DNA of 64,000 nucleotides from assembly GCF_017562075.2 (NCBI RefSeq), contig NC_054082.1:29394231-29458230 (forward strand), given 5' to 3'. Both the position numbers and the translations under genes were made by a program. This document shows, piece after piece, positions 33,001 through 61,000 of this stretch; positions within the stretch are counted from its first letter, which is position 1; each line of letters opens with the position of its first letter. Source of the DNA: Anopheles merus (lineage: Eukaryota; Arthropoda; Insecta; Diptera; Culicidae). The notes under the pieces were generated by a model. It searched no databases and had not been told where the DNA came from. It worked only from the letters and a program-made list of their open reading frames with translations.

Positions 33001-36000
33001 GCCTAGTACTATCTCACCAGCCTACTCGATCGACGAGTCATGCAAATCGCTTTATGCGACACATCCCAGATGACGAAGTCTGCATCTCCCAGAGACGGAG
33101 TGAGTGATTTTGATGGGAATTGGCCCGATCAGATCTTCTTGGACGCACCCAGCTTCGTTTATGGTTCGTTGTTTGTTGCTTTTTTCGTTGTTGTTGTTGC
33201 ACTTCTTAACTCGCGATCTTATTTAATTTTTGTCATTTTATTATTTCCTGTCTTCCTGTGGCTACGCCGGGAGCTGTGCGCGTGACAAACTCGGGTCGGG
33301 AAAGCAGTAATTTATGATCTCTATTATATGCGCCAGACGCAGCTCTCATGTCACCCACCTCCACTATGCTCTGCTTATGCTGGCGTCTCGAAGACATCAG
33401 GACGCAAGACGCCTGATCACAAACTCCCGGGAGTGATCTTGAAGCGACCGAAGGACGTAGAGTAAAGTCAGGTCGAAATAAAAATGTGGCGACCTCAAGA
33501 GGGCACCTCTTACAGCATTCAAATCGGCAACAAAATATCATTTTTCACGTTTCTGAAAAATGATGGCAAAAAAGGGAAACACAAACACACGCCCCTTAAT
33601 GGGACACATTGTTGGGATGTTGCGGCCTATGGGTTGCCGTTTTCGGTTGTTCGGTGTGTGCTTCACCAAACGCAGAGCAAAACAGTGAAGCAAGAAAAAG
33701 CTAACTTTCTAGCCTATCGCGTCAACGCTGGCACAGCGCCCAGGGATCACAACAGGCTAGTCGATCGCACGCTGGGACGCGTGACCTTCAAGGGTTTGTG
33801 CACAACACATTGCGAAAAGTGACCCGTCACGAAACGGGGCTGGTGTTTGGATGGTTTGGTGGTACGTGGTGATTCAGATTCGTCACCGATTTCGCGGGTC
33901 CCCAGTTTATTGGAACCGCTGCCGCTGCTGCCCGATGATAAGGGTTCGTCGTTCCCGCCTGTTTGCAATTAAATTTCGGCAAACAATCTGCCGGCTAGCT
34001 TTGTTGCACGGATTTCTTTTTTTTCTGTGTGTGATTTTTTGTGTATTTTGCTTTCCCCTTCCTTTCCCCATTCGACAACACTGCCTAACTTGACAGTTGA
34101 ATGGCATGAATTAAGACTGAAGAACAACTGCACACGATGGTTTCCACTCCCCGGCGGTGAAATGTAGGGAAGAAGGCTGCGAAGGAGGGTCACCATTTTT
34201 TGTCACCCTTGATGATTCCGTGGACGGATGAATGCGGGTCAAACGCTACACTTGCCGGTTCAATTCAAAAATGACCAAATCTCAGAAAAATTCAACAAAC
34301 TCTCGCAGCGCTTTAAATCTCCACCGAAGTGCGGTCGTGTTCGCTGGAAAACGCTTACAAATAGTCATTCTAAAGAAGAAGAAGAAAATAAAGGTTCAAT
34401 GCTCTGGTAGCGCGGGAATCGACTTGCTGTGTTATGCCTTTTTTCTGTTTTCTATGTTTTATTGCAAAGGGACAACATTTCCGACACTCACATTGTGCCA
34501 AAATAAAACGAATTTCGTTCAAACGCTGCTGCCTTACGTCAGCCAAGGTATTGAAGTGGCCGATGCGACCGCGTCAGAAAATGATCCCGCATCCACCACA
34601 AGCGGTCAAAGTTTGGCGTGAGCACAGTGGCTATGGGTAGGGGCGATCTCGTGCATGCAATCTCTTCCATCCGCTGGGGTCAGTGTCCAGTACCGAAATC
34701 AAATTCTTTTAATTAAAAAGATTCCCATTTTGTATGACAGAAATGCACGCTCTGGCTGCTCCTAATTGCATCTTTTGCGATCGACAATACAACATCGCGG
34801 TCCATTGAGAAGAGTAATTAAAACCAATCATTAGCAAATAAAGTCTCATGGGGTCATTAAATGAATGACAGGAGTAAATAACTTGAGTAAAGCTCTTAAT
34901 TGAATAGGAGAATCTGATGTGTAACGAAATTTGATTTCCCGCCTCTTTTTGTGATAGATTAAAAAGAACGATTTTTGTTATTGTGCTGGAATCATATCAA
35001 CAGACGTAAGTAACGATCATTTAGTCGTATTCTGTTCTGATCTTAGTTCAATTCGAGTTTGCCGAATGAACTTCGAAATGAAATTTCCCCATACAAAAGG
35101 GTCATCAACTCGTCGGTGAAATAGAACATGCTTGATTGTTTTCTAACATCTAATTCTATTAATAGCACCCGTGTTGATCGTTAACGCACGCATGGTTTAC
35201 ATTAACCTCACAATTTTGCCCGGTGATAAAATCCTGCATCCTTTTGAAATGGCAAACAACGCCAAACTTATCTGCAAAGGGCAGAAAACAGCTCTTTCAT
35301 TGAAAAGCTGAAACTCGATCGCAACCGAATGGCGTTGAACGTGAGAGCCGCCATAAAGCCTTTGCTCGGTGCCAGGAAATCTGCTCATTGCTGTAAACAA
35401 AAGCTTGTGTGCGTAACGGACTGAGTGTTTTCCACAATGGGAAGGAAAATCTAAATTACAACGGTTACGCTAGATTGGGAAATTCAGGTTACCATTGGGC
35501 CGTGCTGTATGGGTTCGCCTTAACATTTTTCTACAGTTAAATAATTTCCATTTTAAAGAATGTTGTAATGTTTTCCGTCGATCTGGTTTACTCCTACTTC
35601 TTGGTGTAGTACATTTGCAATCGCAGAATAGTACCGACCAAGCAAGTACCGTACGAAGTATCGAATTTCCCACCAACTGCTGCCAACCAGATGAGAGGAA
35701 ATTTCAATTTCGCCTAAGCAAACATGGCACCGCTTTTGCGTACTGCGCACGGTCTGTCTGACTCGTGGAAAGTCGGAAAGTCGAGCAAAGAACGTTTCTA
35801 CACCGAAACCCAGCTGATGGAATGTGACATACGCGCTTTCATCTACTTCCTTCTCGTAATAGGTGCGTTGCACCCCCTTTTGCATGCGTACTTCTGCTCT
35901 GCCTGACGGAAGTGCCCTTCTTTTGACACACACACAGACACACACTCGAAATATTTAAAATAGTGAGAGAGAGATGGAGAAAAAAATCGAGAAAGAAAAG

Positions 36001-36463
36001 TCAACAGCGACGGTGGACTTTTTTTTTCTTCCCCTCGTCCACTCGAACCACTCAAGCATGCGAAGGAATGTGTCAAATGCTAAACGGGAAAATAATTATG
36101 AAAATTTGGTGCTTAGTGGGAGTGAGGAAAGCTACAAAAACAAAGCAAAAAAAACAATATACACAACGCTAATGAGTCAGTTGGTTAGGGGGAAATGGCG
36201 CCGAAAAGCGGTGCCGAAAATTGGAGCCAATGTGCGTACGATGGGGTGAACTATTATCGACTGTGGGGTAGAACAATCGTGATCGATAGGGAGAGAGCAA
36301 CATTCTCATTAATCAACATGCACGATAGCAATCATCACTTACCTAAATTGATCCGTATCGTGTCCGGGTCGGACTGCGATAGTTTGTACGTTGCGGTCTG
36401 CACGATCCACACACTTAACAGCAGCGCTAGAATGCACCTCCAATCTGTACCGTTCGAGGCCAT
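18079..36463 (-). CDS. FGF receptor tyrosine kinase (breathless/heartless family)
   Basis: The exons are 36343-36463, 24936-25062, 21003-22096, then either 20676-20857 or 20242-20408, then 19626-20006, 19303-19543, 18928-19223, 18660-18853, 18447-18587 and 18079-18355. The product is 1017 aa (1012 with the alternative exon). A signal peptide (ILALLLSVWIVQTAT) is followed by Ig1 (about 42-110), Ig2, a FGFR-type acidic box of about 20 D/E residues, Ig3 and Ig4. The transmembrane segment is about 570-593. In the kinase, GEGMFGKV is at 685-692, catalytic-site Lys712 lies in VAVKMLK, HRDLAARN is at 817-824, DFG at 837-839 and activation-loop YY at 849-850, so it should be active. The acidic tail contains LETPPSS. 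It should transduce FGF signals through Ras/MAPK in migrating tracheal or mesodermal cells. Four Ig domains suggest breathless; the tail recalls heartless, so the paralogue is undecided. An in-frame ATG at 36475 would add MSTK. Confidence 0.95.
20242..20408 (-). CDS. FGF receptor alternative exon B (first half of Ig4)
   Basis: The 167-nt exon has the same phases as exon A (in 1, out 0). It encodes DRVNHRPIITKALSNVT, then TMECMVLSDLTKHVEWVK and a segment with two extra cysteines (GLCEVNC), ending NITLVK. It aligns with exon A over RPxIT, NVT, C, LSDL, H and EWVK, which makes it a tandem-duplicated, diverged copy. The acceptor is a clean TTGCAG; the donor GTGATG is weak. The reading frame is intact and key Ig residues are kept, so it is probably functional. 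Confidence 0.85.
20676..20857 (-). CDS. FGF receptor alternative exon A (first half of Ig4)
   Basis: The 182-nt exon is entered in phase 1 and left in phase 0, and encodes 61 residues with the split codon. It starts DRFPARPHITERPKNVT and contains the B-strand Cys (FSCPILSDL) and the core Trp (EPHIEWVK). It then has four N-glycosylation-type Asn sites, ending NVTKLK. The donor is the weak GTACCG. It is collinear with the exon at 20242-20408 and reads into the same shared exon (RDPDNPEVLTLENVT) holding the second half of the domain and the transmembrane segment. Confidence 0.92.
22097..24935 (-). other. FGF receptor intron between Ig1 exon and main Ig exon
   Basis: A 2.8-kb intron. It holds a 59-codon ORF with a signal-peptide-like start (22720-22899, minus), short CAG/CTG runs (23481-23498, 24072-24092) and a CA run near 24504-24519. 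No conserved domain was recognised. Confidence 0.75.
22720..22899 (-). CDS. Putative small secreted peptide or alternative first exon (uncertain)
   Basis: This 59-codon ORF begins MDKENCVILFSFFLTVAVRS, which looks like a signal peptide (hydrophobic core, small residues at the end). It continues with a charged tail and a Ser run, and ends SAERI before TAA. The ATG follows a G and is preceded by an out-of-frame ATG. A GTAGAG at AAT-G could act as a phase-1 donor compatible with the alternative Ig4 exons, but this is speculation. It may be chance. I do not recognise the peptide. Confidence 0.22.
   Translation of the reverse strand: MDKENCVILFSFFLTVAVRSIDHVPGHAWFRRYPLATIDEDMNGRDRSNSSSSSSAERI
27858..28208 (-). 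CDS. Hypothetical 116-codon ORF in receptor intron 1 (uncertain)
   Basis: An uninterrupted minus-strand ORF with ATGs at 28208 and 28181 (the second in the context AGTATGGCG). It has mixed, protein-like composition, an N-glycosylation-type NIT and a final KRYKTIPH. A consensus-like donor (AAG|GTAAGG) lies at 28019-28014, so it could instead be an exon. No domain, signal peptide or membrane segment was recognised. It is as likely to be chance as a gene. Confidence 0.2.
   Translation of the reverse strand: MQRRINGNSMAATPSPTNITISVHGKTHTHMEPSFVCMSDSVISVGKKAYSNPSYRFTHHTPGKVRSHGSRSSTAGEQPGAMKTLVIEAHFRLAKGKTLVDSFVASPQKRYKTIPH
29448..30083 (-). CDS. Hypothetical 211-codon ORF with two hydrophobic segments (uncertain)
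   Basis: An ATG-to-stop ORF without low-complexity sequence, which is long for non-coding DNA here. It has two hydrophobic stretches: LAFEAVWLLSLFTLALFGFA around residue 115 and MIITLPLLLTMMIMVIVFAV around residue 170. Several Cys lie between them. Just downstream in another frame (29219-29460) a further open segment ends DPKMVICSLKRAAC, so a frameshifted or spliced gene is conceivable. There is no recognised family, and codon use is not strongly biased. Confidence 0.25.
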   Translation of the reverse strand: MWIAAKPNSSIAHRTIVACQSLPLAMFGTAIKRVKCTPAVSDHTSSRLSNQPNVLSTPSTGIHCPISLCTATRFSQEASTLVGKARVSANRLLSPITFNERITYQLAFEAVWLLSLFTLALFGFAGGEGGAWVCDTTRLECLFTLVLWEGVENSAPPHCTLQMIITLPLLLTMMIMVIVFAVSSNSKEWRRCATSSRCFVKLLRTNSWVGN

Positions 36464-52096
<15,633 letters not shown>

Positions 52097-55000
52097 ATCA
52101 AAACATCCCTTCGTCCGTTTAAACAACCGATTTTTTGGTTTGGGTTCGGCGATCATAAATTAGTGCACGGGAAACTACAGCCAGTGGAACTACTTCTGGG
52201 CCGAATAATAATGTTATTTATGGCAAATGACGGGACCGGGGCCAATGATTTACGATGGTTTATGCAATACGAAAACATGAAGTGTTTTGCTGCGGAAGTA
52301 CGGTACGAATAGCAATGGTGAAACATGTTTTTAATGGAGATTTTGAGCCTACTATTAGCATCATTTGCAGCTCGAGGGAAACATTATAGGCTGTGTTTGT
52401 TTGCCAGATTTTAGATTTATACTCTAACATATCATTTTTATGTTTGTTGAACGATGTTGGTGGTAGATGGCTGCATGATTAATAAGATTCGGATGAAAAT
52501 AAATCGTTTAAAGATTGTTTTAACAGTGTTTTGATTAAAATAAAACCTTTCCCCGTTGTACATGGACGTTCTTTATACAAATAATTTAAGGTTTCTTTAT
52601 GTCAAATCGATTAAAGATGCGTTCTAGTACCAAATCAAATGTATATTATTCAAAAATGCAAATTCAATTAAACCTTCGTTTTAAGCAATCTTAATTATTG
52701 CATTAGTTGAAATTGGCAACATACAATTAATAATAGTTACAACCGCTTAGAACAAGAGTCTTATAACTGCGCAAAATAACTTGAGAGTTGTCTATGCTTC
52801 ATTAATTTAGTGTCTAAATGGTTTCAAAAATATCGACCCATCAAAACCGAGCCCTTTGTCGTCCCGCCGTACCGAAATGGCGTTGAACGGCTTACACTTC
52901 AAACCCATCGGCTGGCCTCCCTCTCGAATGGTCAGAGCAGCAAGCCTCTATAGTCCACCCCCACCAAATATACATAAAAACCAGCAACAAAAGCGCGTCC
53001 GTCAATCGCTTCGCACCCAAATACTGTTTGTGACATCGAATCAAGCGATTTCCGCCCATCGTCCACAAGACGCTAAACAACGATTTGTATCATCATCATC
53101 ATCATCGTCAACTTCGTTTGTTCGGTGCGGTTCGTCACGTTTGGTTGTTGCTTCTCACCCACATTTCCCACTATAGCTCGTGCGGAATCGTCCCAATCTT
53201 TACTGGCATTTACTTTTCTCACCTCATTCCGTACCATTTCCGGAACCGTTCATGACCAGCGTGCGCAGGTTAAGCGGTGGACTTTAAGTTTTGTGGCCGA
53301 CGCTCCCGACCGCCAGTGACAAACGACTGCACACTGCCTAATCGCACTTGACAGGGCCGACGGAAATGATGGAATTTAGATTTTCTATTTCCATTTGCCG
53401 CGTGCTGGGTGCAAGCATAATCATCGTCGCGCCCGGATATGCACTACGCGCTGTATACCGGCGGAAGGCAGCGCAGCGTGGGCAGGAAGTGTGCTTTCTT
53501 GGGTGCATCCGAGGCACGTCGAAAACGAGGCCACCCGTTAGCTACACAGCGCTGTGACACCTGTCCACCGAGTTCGGTTTTGTTTACATTTTCGGCATTG
53601 TTTTGTGGAGGTTTTTATGAGGGCACGGATTAGAAAGATTATTTGTTTTGTTGCAGATTGTAATAGCTTGATAAATGTCTGGAAAGTTTCTATAGGAAAT
53701 ACTTGAAATGAATTTATATTTTAAGTTCAAAACTATACACCGTTAACTTGTTTATTCTAAATATTTTATTTAGACGCAAATAAAGTGTCATGAAACCACT
53801 GCCCTTGCCTGCAGGACACTTGCGCCTGTATTGCAACACTTGCTGCAGGCAATAAATCTGTTCCATTTTGACAATCACCATATCCAGCTCCGTACAAAAC
53901 AAACGAAGGAAACAATATTAATTCGTTGTCATGCTTTAGTACACAACACTGCCACATCTGACACCCATCACAGCTTTGCGCAGCAATAGAGGAAACAATA
54001 CGTGTGGGTGGAAAAATCATAATTATAACCTTCAACAAACACAACAAGGAGAGGATGTTCAAGGGACGACGGAAAGTCCTATTTAGAAAGTAGAGGGGGA
54101 AAAACGATCCCCTGTAAAGCAATGCCCGAGAAGATTTCAATTTGTGAAACGATTATCTTTCCGGTCGCCTATAGTTGTAGGAACTGCTGGTGATGGAAGG
54201 ATGTAGGCAGCGATACGCTACTCCCGCATACCGCCGAAAGGGATGCATGCACTTCTGGCTGAGTGAGTGGTTTCCCGTTGCCTAAAGTACCGTATGGCAC
54301 TGTGGGTAGGGTGTTGTGCCTGCGGCGCACACTAGTCATGAGTTAAACGCAGCCGCGCATAGATGACAGGTGAAGTGGTCGTGCGGTGGTGGGAATGATA
54401 GATGGGATAAGGGTAAGCTTCTGGGAGGTACAAACCGTCAGAAAGCGGCTACCACCATTCTCATTATTGGATCGTTGCCGACTGTCAAACCACAATGCGA
54501 GCGATTATGTGCGGCGAGACGACGCAGGCAATGTTTTGGGTAATATTTTGTCTGTTGATTACGAGTGTGTGATTGTACAGTGTTAGGAGATTGAAGAGGA
54601 TTTTTTAATAAAAAATATATAGTTATTCTTTTTTTATTTAAATTTAAAACAATGAAAAATATTGCACAATACAATGAAATATTCTTACAAAAAAACCTCT
54701 ACTGATATTTGGTGGCACAACATGCACCGGGGTCAGTATTTCATGTATTTGATAGGCCGTTTCAGTTTTTAGATTATTTGAATGTAGTAAGTGTTAGAGG
54801 CTGGGCGCAGTAACATGTTCGCGGCTACTGTTAGGCACTCGTGCAATTCAAAATCGTGTTTCAATTTGAAGCTGTATTACATTGGTGGTAAAAGTGACCT
54901 TCTAACCTTGAACAAGAGGGTTATGATTAATGCACCAAAAAAGAAAAATCTCACCCGAAATAATAAAAAATATATTAATCATTTCGACGATAATCTTCTG

Positions 55001-58000
55001 TGATGTGAAGCTTAGTTTTTGTTTCTTTTTAATTTCGCAATTGTACTGATGATTTAGCGATTGTGGTATTTTAGCACTCTTGTAACGCGTTCAAATCGTC
55101 ACAGAAGCATTAAGGTGTATCGTAAAAGCAAGATTTCCGGTTTTGATTTTTATGTTATTTTAAAACGTTTATTCCATATCACGCCGAAGATGCGGCTTCT
55201 TGAGGTTGTAAGATTAGAAAACACACTTTCTCACTGCATACGATCGAGAATTTCTTAGAAACCATCGCTCTTTTAGTTAGAGTACTCGCATATTAATCTC
55301 CACGCTCTGTGAGAAAGATACTGATGAAAGCAGATACGAACCCAGGGACATAGGCTAACCATCGTTTGCCGCCACCGCAGTCTACTTTGATCCGTCCACA
55401 GCTGTATCGAAATTCCCGGTAAAGCAAACCTGCGCCCCAGTGCGCCTGTAATGTGATCACTTAAATACTTTTATTTCCTCCACAAATTCATTTCCCATCC
55501 ATCAAACTTCCGATTCTTGCCTGCTTGCCGCGCCTGCACACGCAAGCACGCACCGTAGATGGTTTGATCGTTGGCCGATGACTCTCCAACCGCCGATCGT
55601 CAGTAGTGCCGCCGCCCCGGTAGTGGGAGGAAGCACAGATTCCCAGCAACTGTTTACAGTCATCTGGCGCGCTGGAGGGGAGCGCCCAATTCGTCGAAGT
55701 AAACAGAGTATACCGCTCTGTGACGCATCATCTTCCAGTGGGTCCACCGTATAAACATCAGTGGTCGTCCAATGTGACAGATACCGTGCGGAACGTTATT
55801 TCGGAGGAGCGAACCTGTGTCGCCCGGGATATATCGTGACCATAAACTCGATGGCAACCTTTCGCGTGATTAAATGTGTTCCTAACGGTGTCCACCGAAA
55901 AGAGTTTATGCTTCGGGTAAATAATTTACCTTCGCATTGTCAGCATTTTTGGAACAGTTTTTTGGACTTTTCAAATTTGCCTGCGAGCTAAATTCTCTGC
56001 CACCTTCACCCACTCGAAAACATCCAAAACGCGACCAAGCCGACGTGTGATCTCATATAAGAATAGAGGAGAAAGAAAGGCCTCCCCCGTTTTTGGTTAA
56101 CGACGTTTTAACCTGTTTTATGAGCATCATCACCAGCGCACTACCTCCGATTCTGATGTACAACAATGTACAACACCCAGCACGGAGACGCGTTTTAAGG
56201 CGGCTATTTCATGCAGCAACTCCACACACCCGTCTTCCTAACGGATATAGTGCCTCCCACCTGGAAGACATACACCACCGGGCAGGCAGCGCCGTGTTTT
56301 TGCCAGCTGCCCTTCCACAACGGTTGCGCCATCTGAAAACGGTCTCATCTCACATGCACGCGGATTGTGTGTCGTGTAACACCTCCGCAAAATGGCACCT
56401 CCGAGACACACTTGCAAACAGAGCAATAAGGGGAAAACAGGAAATTAATGTGCACAGCGCCCGTTTGTCAGGGTCAACAAATTGGCCGCACACATTTGCG
56501 CGCTGCACTTGTTCTGGTGGTCGGGAATGCTCTGTCGCGCGCAAGAAACACGCCATGACAAATGTACCCCAAATGGCCCCAACCGTGGGGGGAGATGCTT
56601 CTTGAGCCAACGGGGGATGACGACCAGAAGCGTCATTTTTGGGGGTGGCGTCAAAAAACTACCCAAGGTTAAACACGGCGTACAGGATACACTTGTTGGC
56701 TCTGCTCCTCCTGCGCGTCAGTGTCAGGGAACCGGGAGCCGGGAATCTCCATATTCCGCCGGTGGAGCGCCCGCAGCACAATTAACATTTCACCAACGTA
56801 TTTCCTTTCCATTTCGTCGGTTTGATTAATAATTCATGTTTATGATTATTTGATTTTAATTTATCAACCGGCTTCGGAACACTCGCGCTCCCACACCTGA
56901 TCGTTGTTTCGGGGTTTATCTTTTCGGGGTAGAATTTTATATTTTTCGACCATTGGCTCGTGGGTTTGCATACTAATATGTTGAGGTAACCGTTGGTAGA
57001 CCGCCTTACAAGGAGCAATTCCGCTGGATGGATGTGAGATGGGTTTGGAAATGCAGGAAATGCACTTGTACGCTGTGACTTCTCGAATTGTTTTGTCAGG
57101 TGGATGTCTGGGGTTCCTTTGCTGAGCATTCCAGGAACATAAAAACTTCCCCCAACATGTGAAACATTCATCCAAGCCAAATAAAACAACGCCACCGCTT
57201 ACTGGACAGCCTCCTATCTCCTATCGCAAGTGGTCAGTGTTTCTTGGGAAATTTGCACCAAAATTATCATAAGCAGAAATCGCCATGGACACCGGCACGG
57301 CGATGGCCACGCGAGCACTCTCCGATGTTCCTGTGCGTAAGATGAAAGGAGGCGCATTGTTGACGGAACGCGCACGCTCGAGTTCGTATTTTTATTAAAA
57401 ACTTATGCTGTGATGCCGCCAACGTTGCTTCTTCTTCTTCCAGCCGGTCCCTTGGGTCTTCGTCTTCATCAGGGCACGCGTGTGCGCTCGCGCGCAATTG
57501 AAGATGAAACGGAATGGTTGTTGTTTGCTTAATGCATACACACAAGCAAACGATGATCGGTCCCGGTCGGTTTGCAGATGGCGGTCGGTTGGAGCTGTAG
57601 AGTATGTGTGGCCAAGACGCATGGCAAGATGTTGACGATGTTGATGATGAGCCACCAAGGTATTAAGAGATCAAAGGCTGATGAGGTACTTTTTTGACTC
57701 TTTTTTCACCAGCAAGCAAGTCACGCATCAACCTGCCGGTAATGTTTCGATTCGAGGCGCAGCACTTCCCATGATCGAGATGATGATCCTGGAAGAAACA
57801 TAGGGATGTTGCGATGTATTCATATAAGCAGACATACTGTCGCAAACAGGATTTTTAACGATATTTCATGAAGACGGATCCGATCATAACTTCCCAATTC
57901 TCCCCAAAGCTTCAATACTCAACCCAACAGTTTTTTGTAATGTAAATACTTGATCATATTTTAAATAAAAATTTGACTAAATTTGATTCTTGCAAGTAAA

Positions 58001-61000
58001 TTAATGCTGTTTCGCCAAAGTTCCGTTGCAAGTCATCTACAAGTGCAAGTGTTCTACTGCACCCCACAACACCAAATGTTGTCAAAAGCAAAGAAACAAT
58101 TTATCAATGCACCAAACTCCCCGTAGAGCCTTGAACGAGGGCAGACAAACAGTACTGCTGCCCCTGTATGTGCGTGGATGTACGTTTCCGGAACAGTTTG
58201 ACTATAGTAAATTTATCCACATACTTTCTGAGGATGCGTGTAGAATACAGTCTAGCGGGTATTCGAACTGTATGTTTGTTTGCATAAGTACATCTTGACG
58301 CAAGGGGGCGCGAGAGCGATTGAGCGAGAGTTTCGCTTACGCCATCTTGCACACACAAGACGCACGAGACGCCCCTCGCTGTTACACATGCAAGAAATTG
58401 AGCTGTTTTCCCCTGCCATCTGACAGGGGCACGTGGTGAACGAGCTGTTCCACATGATTTTGTTTCCCTTTTTATCCGGCACGGGACGGATCCACCGGAA
58501 ACGGGACACCACACACTCGGAACCACTCCAGATTTCTTCGATCGTTGGGAGAAGAGCGACAAAAAACGAACCGGATTTAGACAAGAGTAAAAAAACGGAA
58601 ACAAAACTTCCCCACCCCAGCCATTCGAATCATTAAATTTGTCCTCACCGTATCCGAAACGAATAAAGCATTCGTCCCGCCGAACGCACTTCGTCGATGA
58701 TCGAATATCAATGCACACTGGTGGCGGGCGCGTAACGCTATCGCTTGCGGTCCTATCGGTCCCTACCGAAACGGGGGACCCATAAATCCTTAAATGTGAC
58801 GGATTTTACGATCCTCTCTCGGTGCGTGCCGGTTCGCGCGAGCCGCTTTACAATTTTGCTTTATTACTATTTTCTACCTCAATATTCTAGCCAAACCACA
58901 CCACCGTGATCGAGACACGTTCGTGGGAAGGGAAATTATCATGCGTGCGACCTGGACATGCGGGGTGATAATATAACGAACGATCGTGTTTCTCGGCGTG
59001 CTCCGGCACTGCTGCTGTGTGTTGGAGAGTTCCTTCTTAAGTTACGCTATAAATAAATCGTTTATTAGATTGTCAGAATGTTTTGATTATGGACTGTTTT
59101 ACGATCGATTCCGATGTTTGACAGTAAAATATACATCTTAACAGGACCGCAGCAGCTACCGTGGTCAGTGGCGGGGTGTAGGATGCGGTAGCCACGGTAG
59201 CACTAGCGAGACAGGATTGTAAAACATTGTTTGAGAAAGATCAACAACAGCAACGGCGCAGTATTGCAACACTGTATTACATTGCGCTTTCTTTTATCCA
59301 GATGGTAGATGCTTTATCTCTCTCCTTCTCTATGCCTCGTTTTCTTTATAAATGTAAAATTTCTTGCATCAAACAACGCAGCATCTTGTGTTGATTCTGG
59401 GAAGCACTTTCTTTATCGTGCACACAGGCACACAGTGCCCCATGCCACTGCCATTACACAGCATAAACAAAACGCACAATGCTTGATCTTACGACATACG
59501 GCGTGGTCTTATGCTGTACTACTGCCCTCATCGCCTCCCCTCCCAAGCATTGGCACAATATGCACGCAACCACCTTTCCAATGCATCTGTCGGTTTGCGC
59601 CACGACCGGAGGGAAAGGGGGGAGGCAATTTTCCAGTTGAATCGATGTTTCTGTGGGGAAACCTTGTCCAGGCCATTCAAATCAATTGGCTTCAATTGTC
59701 TCCCGCCGATGGGTACCACCTCGGTGTAGATTTATTTTAATGCTATTACACATTAGAAGACGTTCGCCACACTAAATAAAACTAATAAGAAAGGCGAAAT
59801 CCGTGCTGCTTTTGCCGACCGGGGCCAGTGCCTAGCATTTTGTGTAACCGTTTCTTCACACTCGCCCGTTTTGCAGCAATTGACTTTGATTGAGCTGACC
59901 CAATGCCTAGACGACGGGTGCACAAGCCCTGGCACCGCTACGAGATGCAGCTGGAGGGAAAGTACCGCTTGATAGTGTTGATGCTCTCGGCTCGAGCCAC
60001 ACGGCAAGTGATCCTTCACACAGAAGTTAGAAGTGTTCGTAAACAAACAACCAGCTAGCGCTTCTCGGACGGCTAGAACGCGCGTAACATTGCAGCACGC
60101 AAACAACTGTTCAAGGACTGCGCCCATCAACAGTTCCGTCACAAGAGCACTCTTCATCCCCAATTTTAGCTTTTCCCAGTAGATTGGATACACACTTACC
60201 TAAGAACACTGGGTAGCTACCGTTGCTCGTGCTATCTACGGAGCTCGTGCCCGCCGTCTGATTGGCAGCCCGAGCGCGTTCAGCAGGTAAAAACGAGCAT
60301 AAGGGACGACAGACTTTGTGCGATAAAATCTCGACAAAAGGTACAATGATGCTTGCTGCTTTCTTCCTTTCAACCCAACGCACCAAACAAGTGCAGTGGC
60401 CGAAGGGGTGCTTAATTTATTTCCAGCTATAAATTAAATCTAACCCGAGTAGTAATCGGAAGCCGCCTTCGTACGGGTAGAACGCCACGGTGGCTGCCGG
60501 AGTTTGTTGCTCAGGCTGCTAACCGGTACAGGTATCGGATGGTGCAACCGTGTGGCAAGCATGATGGTACGCGTCTTCAGCTTATACACCATTCTTCTTG
60601 GGAGGTGAACCACGCAGCATCAACTTTCTACGGGTGCTGGGGGAAGCTTAGGCTTAGCCCAGAACTCTAGATGTTAAGCGCATCATGCGTTAATGATGAG
60701 CTATTTTTTAGTATTGGGAGAAAGTTGCTCGCTTCGAACTTGCTTAAATTGATATCATACTTAATATTGTCCAATACCATTTTTCACCATCATCTCTAAG
60801 AAAGGAACCGGAAATTTTCTAAAATTTATTTTAAAAAAACTGTTTACTTACACTTAAGCTTTACAAATTGCACCCCGCGCCTACATCACGGCCGGATATT
60901 AAGCAAAACAATCAAAACATCCGCTGTTGTTCCTGCAATCGGAACACATTTTTGATCCTCTCAATTGCATCCGGATGAAAGATTACACCCACCGAACCCG

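Larger units (their letters stand above)
25063..36342 (-). other. FGF receptor intron 1 (11.3 kb)
   Basis: The long first intron separates the signal-peptide exon from Ig1. Its joins, AATTTAG|GTAAGTG and TTCACAG|GC, are consensus. Large first introns in developmental receptors commonly hold enhancers. The stretch contains three unexplained ORFs or fragments near 26.9-27.5, 27.9-28.2 and 29.4-30.1 kb, given separately. The rest is ordinary non-coding sequence. Confidence 0.8.

Noticed and set aside
55270..55320. tRNA-like string TTAGTTAGAGTACTCGCAT
   Set aside because: The D-arm-like part is followed by no acceptable T-arm or acceptor stem on the same strand; at best a relic.
59753..60193. 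146-codon minus-strand ORF with several Cys
   Set aside because: It overlaps the intron side of the candidate donor at 60200, has irregular composition and matches no family.
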